NCBI RefSeq assembly: GCF_017696205.1
Contig: NZ_JAAORD010000001.1
Location: 310,001 to 374,000, forward strand
Source: Prochlorococcus marinus XMU1402
Lineage (GTDB): Bacteria > Cyanobacteriota > Cyanobacteriia > PCC-6307 > Cyanobiaceae
Direction of reading: 5' to 3'
Length of the DNA: 64,000 nt
A model generated the notes under the pieces. It ran no database searches, was not told where the DNA came from, and saw only the letters and a list, made by a program, of their open reading frames with translations. The position numbers were made by a program, and so were the translations under genes. Shown in pieces: positions 31,247 to 37,576 of the stretch (its first letter is position 1; every line of letters starts with the position of its first letter).

Positions 31247-32026
31247 ATGTATTCTAAAATTGCACTTTCAATAGGCGGTAGTGACTCTGGTGGTGGAGCA
31301 GGAATTCAGGCTGACTTGAGAACTTTTATGGCCCTTAAAGTACATGGATGTTCTGTTATTACATGTATAACTGCACAAAATAGTGTTGAGGTTGCATGCG
31401 TTGAACCAGTAGAGAATAATACTTTACTAAGTCAGTTAGATACTTTATTTGCTGATTTTTGTATTGATGCTTTAAAAACTGGAATGTTATTAAATGAAAG
31501 GATAATTGTTGATACTGCTTCAAAATTAAATACGTATAAGATAACCAAAATTATTGACCCAGTAATGGTTGCAAGAACGGGTTCTAAATTACTTGAAGAT
31601 TCTGCGATTAATGCTTATAAAAAACTCTTATTACCAATTGCGGATTTGGTAACTCCAAATATTTATGAAGCAAATCTACTTTCTGGTTTAGAAATAAGGA
31701 GTAAAGAAGATATCGAAAATTCAGCAAGAAATATTATTGGTCTTGGAGCTAAAGCGGTACTTATAAAAGGTGGAGGTTTAGCAGATATGAAAGGCAAGGA
31801 TTTTTTTCTTGACTCAAATGGTAGAAAAGATTGGCTCTTTAATAATTTCATAAATACAAAAAATACCCACGGTAGCGGTTGTACTTTGAGTGCTGCTATT
31901 TGTGGTTACAAAGCTTTAGGTTTTGAGCTAGTTGATTCGATACACAAAGCAAAATTATTTGTTGAGAAATCTTTAGAAAATTCTTACAAAATAGGATCCG
32001 GCCCAGGTCCATTGGGCCATTATTAA
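31247..32026 (+). CDS. thiD: Hydroxymethylpyrimidine (phosphate) kinase
   Basis: A 259-residue ribokinase-fold enzyme that phosphorylates HMP and HMP-P to HMP-PP for thiamine synthesis. Motifs: N-terminal GGSDSGGGAGIQADLRTF (substrate loop), VIDPVM-like IIDPVMVARTGSKLL, TPNIYEA, and the C-terminal anion hole NTHGSGCTLSAAI. It directly follows tenA, whose product is its substrate. Confidence 0.96.
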   Translation: MYSKIALSIGGSDSGGGAGIQADLRTFMALKVHGCSVITCITAQNSVEVACVEPVENNTLLSQLDTLFADFCIDALKTGMLLNERIIVDTASKLNTYKITKIIDPVMVARTGSKLLEDSAINAYKKLLLPIADLVTPNIYEANLLSGLEIRSKEDIENSARNIIGLGAKAVLIKGGGLADMKGKDFFLDSNGRKDWLFNNFINTKNTHGSGCTLSAAICGYKALGFELVDSIHKAKLFVEKSLENSYKIGSGPGPLGHY

Positions 32027-32044
32027 TTATTTATAGAAATGGAG

Positions 32045-32230
32045 TTAGAACCACCATTTTCTGTAGGGTTTTTTTAAAAATAAGATTTCTTCAGATTCCC
32101 ATCCTCCCTCCAACCACTCAAGATGCTCAAGCAATAAAGACTCACTCTCCCTTTTGTTTAATTGCCCAATTCTATTTGCAATACCATCGAACCTTACTTT
32201 CATCAATTCCTCAATCTTGATGTTATTCAT
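32045..32230 (-). CDS. Conserved hypothetical protein (61 aa)
   Basis: Starts MNNIKIEELMKVRFDGIANR; helical and charged, with a Trp-rich C-terminus (LEWLEGGWESEEILFLKKPYRKWWF). Convergent with thiD, 18 bp apart. It marks the approximate start of the accessory region. Function unknown. Confidence 0.6.
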   Translation of the reverse strand: MNNIKIEELMKVRFDGIANRIGQLNKRESESLLLEHLEWLEGGWESEEILFLKKPYRKWWF

Positions 32231-32412
32231 AGGTTAAATAATAATTTTTTTCTACTGTTACTTGTATAGAATTTCTTGTCAACGATTTAATTTTATTTGT
32301 TTACTAGCAGTTCTTAAATATGTATTAAATACAACTTTTTGAAATAGATAGTAATTAAGACTTATTCACATAGATTTAGTCAAAGACTAAATTATATGAA
32401 AATACTCTAACT

Positions 32413-32556
32413 ATGTATAAAGAAGAAACAGCAAAGCAAAAAACTATTTTAAATGTAGGCTATTGTGAAACGACCTCTGAATGGCTCAATAGAATCATTA
32501 CTGAACTAGCAGATGAAAATAAGAATTTTGTAGACTTGTCAGTTATTTGCGCTTAA
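32413..32556 (+). CDS. Hypothetical protein (47 aa)
   Basis: Starts MYKEETAKQKTILNVGYCET, soluble, ending FVDLSVICA. Clean ATG and stop in an otherwise non-coding gap. Function unknown. Confidence 0.5.
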   Translation: MYKEETAKQKTILNVGYCETTSEWLNRIITELADENKNFVDLSVICA

Positions 32557-32693
32557 GTTTTGAAAACTTGAGTTTATTTTGACTTGTTTTTAAATTGCTA
32601 ATATTTTTAATGCGGATTCAAAAGATTTTTTTCGTTAATGGCTAATCAAATTTTGCTTTAGAAATATATAGTATCTTTATTGATTTATTACGA

Positions 32694-33071
32694 ATGAAAC
32701 AAAATTCTGTCAAAGTAATTGGAATTAAAGATGAATCAAGAAAAGATGCACATTTATCATTTGTTGACAAGGCAGATGGACTAAAAGGAATCCTAAGTAC
32801 TGATTTTGATGATTGGTCTAATTTTGATAGTTGGGAAAGTATTTCAGTTCAGCAATGGATTTTTTCTAGAGCTTTGGAGGTTTTCAGAGGTAAGAAAATT
32901 GATATTAAATGTGATTGTTGTGAATATAATGATTTAATCCCAAATGATTTTGAGAGTATTAAAAAAGAAAAATGCTTTGGTAAAAAAAGTGCTTACATGA
33001 TTGAAAAAGTTGTAGATGAAATTGTATTGGCAAAGGGAAGAAGAGAAAGTGATGGAACATATTCCGCGTAA
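32694..33071 (+). CDS. Hypothetical protein with CxCC motif (125 aa)
   Basis: Soluble, mixed alpha/beta protein. A cysteine cluster IKCDCCEYN lies near the middle (about residues 75-83) with one more Cys about 20 residues later (KKEKCFG), which could bind a metal. The N-terminus is MKQNSVKVIGIKDESRKDAH. No family recognised. Confidence 0.6.
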   Translation: MKQNSVKVIGIKDESRKDAHLSFVDKADGLKGILSTDFDDWSNFDSWESISVQQWIFSRALEVFRGKKIDIKCDCCEYNDLIPNDFESIKKEKCFGKKSAYMIEKVVDEIVLAKGRRESDGTYSA

Positions 33072-33107
33072 GATTTATAAATATCTATCGAGTGAAAAAT
33101 CTTTTAC

Positions 33108-33290
33108 TTACCAGTGAAAATTATCAGAAGAACCAATCGTTAAATTTCTAGTGGACATATTATGGAATTTAAAGTGTACCGAATCACTAAACTCCTTTTC
33201 ATCTGAGTAATTCACAAGATCCAGTGGGTCGACATTTTCATCGAACCATGCATCATATTCAATATGGTTAGCTTCAGCAAAATAACTCAT
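33108..33290 (-). CDS. Hypothetical acidic protein (60 aa)
   Basis: ATG at 33290 gives MSYFAEANHIEYDAWFDENV; acidic N-terminal half and a C-terminus NLTIGSSDNFHW. Convergent with the 125-aa gene. Function unknown. Confidence 0.5.
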   Translation of the reverse strand: MSYFAEANHIEYDAWFDENVDPLDLVNYSDEKEFSDSVHFKFHNMSTRNLTIGSSDNFHW

Positions 33291-33461
33291 AACCAATTAA
33301 TAGCTAGCAAATAATTTATAAACGGTACATGCGATACCAAATAAAGATTCTTTTTTCGCTAATTCATATTGAAAAAGGCTTAAAAATCTAAATTCAAAGA
33401 TAATTTAAATGCTTTTTAAAATATGGTTTTTAAATTGAAATTACATTAATGATTTTTATTT

Positions 33462-33782
33462 ATGGCTTACTATCATGTTCATGGACTTATTCCAGACGGA
33501 ATTTCTCAGTCCGAGGGTTACAAGATGTTTGAGCAGTATATTGCTTCCGGTGCACCAATGGATAATTTTGATGGATTTGAATTGGTAAGTAGATTCCATG
33601 CGCCAGAAACAGGAGAGGTTTTTGTAACTTTCAAGGCTGATAATCACTTAGCAATATCTCAACATTTTGGAGTGTGGAGAGCTAAATTTGGCCTTGATTG
33701 GAATATCACTGCTGTTTTAAATGATGATGAGGTTATTCAAAGAAACAAACAAGTTGCTGAAGCTGTTGCAGCAATGGGATAA
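33462..33782 (+). CDS. DUF3303 family protein
   Basis: A 106-residue protein starting MAYYHVHGLIPDGISQSEGY, with the alpha/beta ferredoxin-like pattern GFELVSRFHAPETGEVFVTFKAD...FGVWRAKFGLDWNITAVLNDDE. This matches DUF3303 by eye. A related gene is at 34151. Its stop codon forms the first bases of repeat copy A, whose hairpin is the likely terminator. Confidence 0.7.
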   Translation: MAYYHVHGLIPDGISQSEGYKMFEQYIASGAPMDNFDGFELVSRFHAPETGEVFVTFKADNHLAISQHFGVWRAKFGLDWNITAVLNDDEVIQRNKQVAEAVAAMG

Positions 33783-33837
33783 TTCAAGTGATTGACAGTC
33801 GATCTAGAATAAGGAGCAACTAGCTCCTTTTTTTATG
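33773..33837 (+). repeat. 65-bp repeat, copy A
   Basis: First of three copies (33773, 36091, 48194), all exactly 65 nt from AATGsGATAA to an ATG. Shared core: GATAAT-like box, ATTGATTGACAGT, ATCTA, then a hairpin and seven T directly before ATG. Here the hairpin is AGGAGC/GCTCCT with loop AACTA and the ATG starts the gene at 33835. It may act as terminator for the upstream gene and as promoter or attenuator for the downstream one. Confidence 0.85.
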
Positions 33838-34113
33838 TCTCTTGAAACTACTGTTTTTACATTTAAAATAAGCGTACCTTTTGAGAAATGGGCAGCTGTT
33901 TACGATAGCCAAGAAAATATACAAATGAATAAAGAACGTGGAATTGTTTGCTTATATAAAGGTGTAAAGAAAGATGATCCAACCAGTGTAATTCTTATTG
34001 AACAGGGTGAAGAAGGTAAATCAATAGCTATGTTTGAAGATCCAGCAGTGAAACCATTAATTGAGAGTGCAGGTCATATTTATGATTCAACCGTTATTAG
34101 TAGTTACTTTTAA
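33835..34113 (+). CDS. DUF3764-like protein
   Basis: A 92-residue soluble protein starting MSLETTVFTFKISVPFEKW, with the ferredoxin-like pattern ending KPLIESAGHIYDSTVISSYF. It is clearly homologous to the gene at 48256 (shared METTV..FK, P..KP..E..GHIY). I associate it with DUF3764, a picocyanobacterial family of unknown function. The start codon abuts the T-run of repeat copy A. Confidence 0.65.
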   Translation: MSLETTVFTFKISVPFEKWAAVYDSQENIQMNKERGIVCLYKGVKKDDPTSVILIEQGEEGKSIAMFEDPAVKPLIESAGHIYDSTVISSYF

Positions 34114-34150
34114 ATTATTTTTCTAAAATAATCTATACTTATTTTTATTT

Positions 34151-34432
34151 ATGCTGTTTCTTATTTCTTATAAATTTAATGATTCAAACGCCCAAGAAAA
34201 GGGATCCAAAATGTTAAAAGAATGGTATGACAAAGGAGGGCCACAAAATAGACCAGAGGGTTATGACGTTAAATCTTGGATTTTCTTACCTCAACATGGT
34301 AATGGTTACTCTGTTGTAGATGCTGATTCTTTAGAAACTATTTGGCGACAGTGGCAACCTTGGAGAGAATTATTGGAGTTTACCATTGAACCATGTGCAG
34401 ATTTAGATCAAACAGTAGCTCTATATTGTTAA
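34151..34432 (+). CDS. DUF3303 family protein, second copy
   Basis: A 93-residue protein starting MLFLISYKFNDSNAQEKGSK, with DVKSWIFLPQHGNGYSVVDADSLETIWRQWQPW. It shares the ferredoxin-like layout of the DUF3303 protein at 33462. Function unknown; 37 bp after the DUF3764-like gene on the same strand. Confidence 0.65.
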   Translation: MLFLISYKFNDSNAQEKGSKMLKEWYDKGGPQNRPEGYDVKSWIFLPQHGNGYSVVDADSLETIWRQWQPWRELLEFTIEPCADLDQTVALYC

Positions 34433-34460
34433 TCAAATGCTTTCTAGTTTTTTTTAATTA

Positions 34461-34718
34461 ATGGCTAAATCTCATTGGTTGATTAATCCAAAAAGAACAG
34501 AAGTAAAAAGGTTTATAAAAAACGATAAGAGCATAGATGGTGTTTTTGAGTATATGTTTGTAGATACTGGAAAAATAGTTGGTGTGTTAGGAAAAGAACC
34601 TCCTGTAATGACAACAACAGTTTCGGTAGATATAGATTTAGCTAGAGAAATTTATGGAAGGTTAATCTCTCAAGGTTGGAGGAAAACTGAGGAGGTTTGG
34701 CCCAAAAAAGAGAGTTAG
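34461..34718 (+). CDS. DUF1651 family protein, second copy
   Basis: An 85-residue protein starting MAKSHWLINPKRTEVKRFIK, with FEYMFVDTGKIVGVLGKEPPVM...AREIYGRLISQGWRKTEEVW. It aligns with the copy at 25265 along its whole length (YMF...G..PP.M...A...W..L...GW.KT). Function unknown. Confidence 0.72.
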   Translation: MAKSHWLINPKRTEVKRFIKNDKSIDGVFEYMFVDTGKIVGVLGKEPPVMTTTVSVDIDLAREIYGRLISQGWRKTEEVWPKKES

Positions 34719-34991
34719 GTCTTTGCTCCAAAAATCTTTTCTGCTGAAATTTACGAAACTGTAGGAAATAAAGTTATTAAAGGCATAAACAGAACATTAG
34801 TTCCACATAAGATCTTTAAAACAAAATTAGGACATATCAGAGTTTAAGGATAATAGTATTAACTAATTAGTTCGACTAAATTATTAATAAGAATCTGAGT
34901 GCAAGCGGTAACCAAAGGCATAGAAGAAGCATTAGTAAAAGAGTAATAGCATGGATATTTGGAATGTAATGCTCTTTTAAAATTTGTGTTT
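34719..34991 (+). pseudogene. Gap with possible gene remnant
   Basis: A start-less open frame of about 39 codons near 34731-34849 (reads SAEIYETVGNKVIKGINRTL) looks like the tail of a decayed gene. A second short frame near 34898-34946 ends EEALVKE. Nothing else is seen in this gap. Confidence 0.3.
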
Positions 34992-35087
34992 TCAAAATTT
35001 ATCTGCCTTCTTAAGTTTGAATTCTCTTCTTATAAGCAGAGCTATAACTACAACACACATGTTAATTAGAAAAACGTCTAATGGCAT
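34992..35087 (-). CDS. Small membrane protein (31 aa)
   Basis: Starts MPLDVFLINMCVVVIALLIR: one hydrophobic span then a basic tail (RREFKLKKADKF). Clean start and stop. Function unknown. Confidence 0.45.
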   Translation of the reverse strand: MPLDVFLINMCVVVIALLIRREFKLKKADKF

Positions 35088-35227
35088 TTAATAAAAAAGA
35101 CTCTACTTAATTAATAGCAAGATTATTGATTTAAGAGTCAAAAATGATTATTAATGTTTATTGGCTTAATAAAACGAATTTAAAAATTCAATTTATGCTT
35201 TAATATCTCAGTTATTTTAACTATTAA

Positions 35228-35530
35228 ATGGCTTATTCAGAAACAAGAATAGTAATAGGTGGTCTAACCCATGTACCTGTTCTTATTTTTATAGCCAATT
35301 TTATTAAAGGTAAGTTTGGAATTAAAACTGAAGAGGTAAAAGAAACTGTAGTTATAGAAGAGGCAGTAAAAATTATTGAGGTAAAAGATACTGTAGTTAA
35401 AGGAGGAAAAGGAGAAGCTATAAAAGAACTCTCAAAAAAACTGGATAGTATTGAACAGAAGGCTGGTGAGGTTTATGAAAAAGTAAAGAAGAAAAAAAAA
35501 GATAAGAAGAAGAAAAAAAAGAAAGATTAA
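35228..35530 (+). CDS. Lysine-tailed hypothetical protein (100 aa)
   Basis: Starts MAYSETRIVIGGLTHVPVLIF (a weak hydrophobic stretch), followed by a repetitive EEVKETVVIEEAVKIIEVKDTVVK region and an extremely basic poly-Lys tail of about 18 residues. The tail would bind nucleic acid or membrane phosphates. Low complexity makes homology unclear. Confidence 0.6.
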   Translation: MAYSETRIVIGGLTHVPVLIFIANFIKGKFGIKTEEVKETVVIEEAVKIIEVKDTVVKGGKGEAIKELSKKLDSIEQKAGEVYEKVKKKKKDKKKKKKKD

Positions 35531-35716
35531 CTAAGTTGTAATCCTATCAAGCATCAATACATCTTGTGCTTGTATCGTATCTCTCTTATCCTCATCTTCA
35601 AGATCTTTATAGGATTCAATTTCAGCTTGAATTTTTCTCTTATAAACTCCTTTGATATAGTCAATTTCTCTTCTCTCTTTATTTAAGATTGAAAATGGTG
35701 ATCTTTTTAAGTTCAT
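35531..35716 (-). CDS. Hypothetical charged protein (61 aa)
   Basis: Starts MNLKRSPFSILNKERREIDY; charged and helical, ending DVLMLDRITT. Its stop abuts the convergent Lys-tailed gene. It and the next gene upstream (35744) may be co-transcribed. Confidence 0.5.
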   Translation of the reverse strand: MNLKRSPFSILNKERREIDYIKGVYKRKIQAEIESYKDLEDEDKRDTIQAQDVLMLDRITT

Positions 35717-35743
35717 AACTTTCTCCTAATAAATAAGTTTTAA

Positions 35744-35881
35744 TCAACTCCAGTTCTTATCAGATTCAATAAAACAATCCAATGTTTGCTGATTCTTGAT
35801 TTCTTCCTCTAGAAGTTCTGCTTCTGATCTTTCTTCAATCTCAGATTTATAATCTTCTTTTAGTGTGTGTTTGGTAGACAT
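35744..35881 (-). CDS. Hypothetical acidic protein (45 aa)
   Basis: Starts MSTKHTLKEDYKSEIEERSE; helical and acidic, ending FIESDKNWS. 27 bp upstream of the 61-aa gene on the same strand. Confidence 0.5.
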   Translation of the reverse strand: MSTKHTLKEDYKSEIEERSEAELLEEEIKNQQTLDCFIESDKNWS

Positions 35882-36090
35882 TTACTCATGACGACTACCT
35901 TAATGTTCTAACTAGTTAGGGAGGCCATCCGACTAATAAATATGTACGGTTTGAGGAACTTCCTTATACGGATAAAGGATCAACAATTGAACTTGAATAT
36001 GGTTAAAATGCTTTAAGTTTGATAAAGGTAATAATACAGATATTTGGATGTAGAATTATATTTAGCGTAATTTTTTATTGCCTTTACTGT
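35882..36090 (+). pseudogene. Gap with possible gene remnant
   Basis: A start-less frame near 35936-36004 reads KYVRFEELPYTDKGSTIELE before a stop, like the C-terminus of a lost gene. The rest is AT-rich. Repeat copy B follows. Confidence 0.3.
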
Positions 36091-36155
36091 AATGGGATAA
36101 TTTCATTGATTGACAGTCCATCTAACATAGAGGGATAAAACCCTCTTTTTTTATG
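36091..36155 (+). repeat. 65-bp repeat, copy B
   Basis: Same length and layout as copies A and C, but the hairpin bases differ in both arms (GAGGG/CCCTC), so pairing is kept while sequence changes. Its terminal ATG opens a tiny frame Met-Phe-Phe-stop, and the stop TGA overlaps the ATG of the real gene at 36164. Confidence 0.82.
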
Positions 36156-36163
36156 TTTTTTTG

Positions 36164-36631
36164 ATGGGAGAAGAAGCTTATCAAATAAAAGATTACTTTC
36201 ATGATGAGGCAGTAGCTTTTGCTGGAGCGATGCATCCCAAAGGTAGCCTGGCTCACAATTCAGATGAGATGTATTCATCTGACCGATATAAGTTAGAGAG
36301 TTGGAACCCTGGAGATACAATTCCAGTGGCAACTTTTTTTCATGAAAAGTACTCCCCAAAAAAAGCATATTTTCATGTCGCATCTTTTACAGAAACACAA
36401 TGGAAAGAATCTCATATGGAAGTTTATTCACTCTTTTCTATCTGGTGGAATAAAGAATGGAGTCACTGGGAAAAAATACCTGAGTACTGTTGTTCCGTAA
36501 TATCTGAAAAACCTCAACCACCTTTACATAAAGAAGCGGCAAATTGGATGCTGAATAGAATGACCACCAAAGGCTCTGGTTTCGCAGAGGTAGATTATTT
36601 TATAGAAGGCAAATTAGAAATAATAATTTGA
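36164..36631 (+). CDS. Hypothetical protein, tandem paralogue 1 (155 aa)
   Basis: Soluble protein starting MGEEAYQIKDYFHDEAVAFA. It is paralogous to the next gene: shared E(A/T)Y.I..Y.HDE..AF, L(E)S..P..TI.VATF, Y(S/P)..K...(F/Y)(H/Y)V.SF, YSLFSI.W, YCCSV.SE.PQP.LHKEAA.WM...MTT.G, G(K)LEI.I. The double Cys (YCCSV) is conserved. I start at ATG 36164, not the TTG three bases earlier, because the paralogue begins MGKETY. No known family. Confidence 0.7.
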   Translation: MGEEAYQIKDYFHDEAVAFAGAMHPKGSLAHNSDEMYSSDRYKLESWNPGDTIPVATFFHEKYSPKKAYFHVASFTETQWKESHMEVYSLFSIWWNKEWSHWEKIPEYCCSVISEKPQPPLHKEAANWMLNRMTTKGSGFAEVDYFIEGKLEIII

Positions 36632-36738
36632 ATATTTCTCACCTACTTCTACTTTTCTTTTAAGTATTTTTTTTTATTTGATATCAGAACTAAAATAAGA
36701 GTCATGAAACATTCTTTTTTTAGTTTAATTTTTAATTA

Positions 36739-37194
36739 ATGGGGAAAGAAACTTATCGAATAGAAGAATATTGGCATGATGAGGTAACCGCTTTTGGTAC
36801 GGCGTTCGGCATTTTAGGCGAGAGAGAAACACCAAAAGAAGATTTCTGTGAGTCAACTGACTTTAATAATCTAGAGAGTTCCTTACCTCCAAATACCATT
36901 AAAGTTGCAACTTTTGTGTACAAAGAATACTCCACAAAAAAAATAAATTTTTATGTTTGCTCATTCCCGGAACCACATCCACATTATTCATATTCTCTCT
37001 TCTCAATAATGTGGAGTAGAGATAATCTCTGGGAATTAAATCCTTGGTACTGTTGTTCTGTAAAATCTGAACTACCTCAACCATGTTTACATAAAGAAGC
37101 AGCAAGTTGGATGTTTAAAGAAATGACTACTAACGGTTGTGCTATTGCTCCATTAGAAGTCTTCAAAAATGGAAAACTTGAGATATTAATTTGA
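36739..37194 (+). CDS. Hypothetical protein, tandem paralogue 2 (151 aa)
   Basis: Starts MGKETYRIEEYWHDEVTAFG. Duplicate of the gene at 36164 with the same blocks and the conserved YCCSV cysteines, but substantially diverged, so the duplication is not recent. It ends about 140 bp before the retron RNA. Function unknown. Confidence 0.7.
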   Translation: MGKETYRIEEYWHDEVTAFGTAFGILGERETPKEDFCESTDFNNLESSLPPNTIKVATFVYKEYSTKKINFYVCSFPEPHPHYSYSLFSIMWSRDNLWELNPWYCCSVKSELPQPCLHKEAASWMFKEMTTNGCAIAPLEVFKNGKLEILI

Positions 37195-37333
37195 ATATAA
37201 ACCCTTTTATAGCAATGGTTATGGTTTATACATTGCGGATTGTTACTGATAAATTGTCAGGTTTTGCCGGCTTGTTTTACAGAAAGTAATAATTAGGATT
37301 TCAAGTTTGAATCTTTTTGCTAATTTTTTAGCA

Positions 37334-37558
37334 GTACTTGGTTTCTAGCAATTAAACCCTGGTGTTTCGCCTGGGTAGCAGTAAAGTCACTCAAACGGCA
37401 TCGGATACCAATGTCTCTCAGCAAAGAATAGGCCAAAGGCCCTTTTTCTTAGGCACTGGGACGACTACAGGTAGTCATGCCACGATAAAGGGCCTTTGGC
37501 CTATTCTTCGCCTACAGTGATCGGCACCAATCTCTGAAGGATAGTAGAAATCAGGTAC
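37334..37558 (+). ncRNA. Retron msr-msd RNA (predicted)
   Basis: About 225 nt showing the parts expected of a retron template RNA. a1 (37334-37347, GTACTTGGTTTCTA) pairs over all 14 positions with a2 (37545-37558, TAGAAATCAGGTAC; 12 Watson-Crick, 2 G-U). Just after a1 comes GCA, so G37348 is the natural branch guanosine (TAGC context). A msr hairpin at 37356-37376 has a GGUG/CGCC inner stem and UUU loop, like the RT-recognition loop of known retrons. The msd is a long hairpin: 37421-37445 with 37487-37511 (24 of 25 pairs), topped by GGCA/TGCC and GACTAC/GTAGTC. It ends 18 nt before the ARM gene. Confidence 0.82.
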
Positions 37559-37576
37559 AACCTATTTCCCAAAAAA

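Noticed and set aside
32045-37194. Tyrosine-recombinase mobile element (tycheposon-like) carrying the island
   Set aside because: No integrase gene and no tRNA gene or attachment-site duplication was seen near the island within the window.
37421-37511. Long inverted repeat as terminal repeats of an insertion sequence or as a terminator
   Set aside because: No transposase or target duplication is present, no T-run follows, and it nests inside a 14-bp closing stem with a retron-type msr hairpin.
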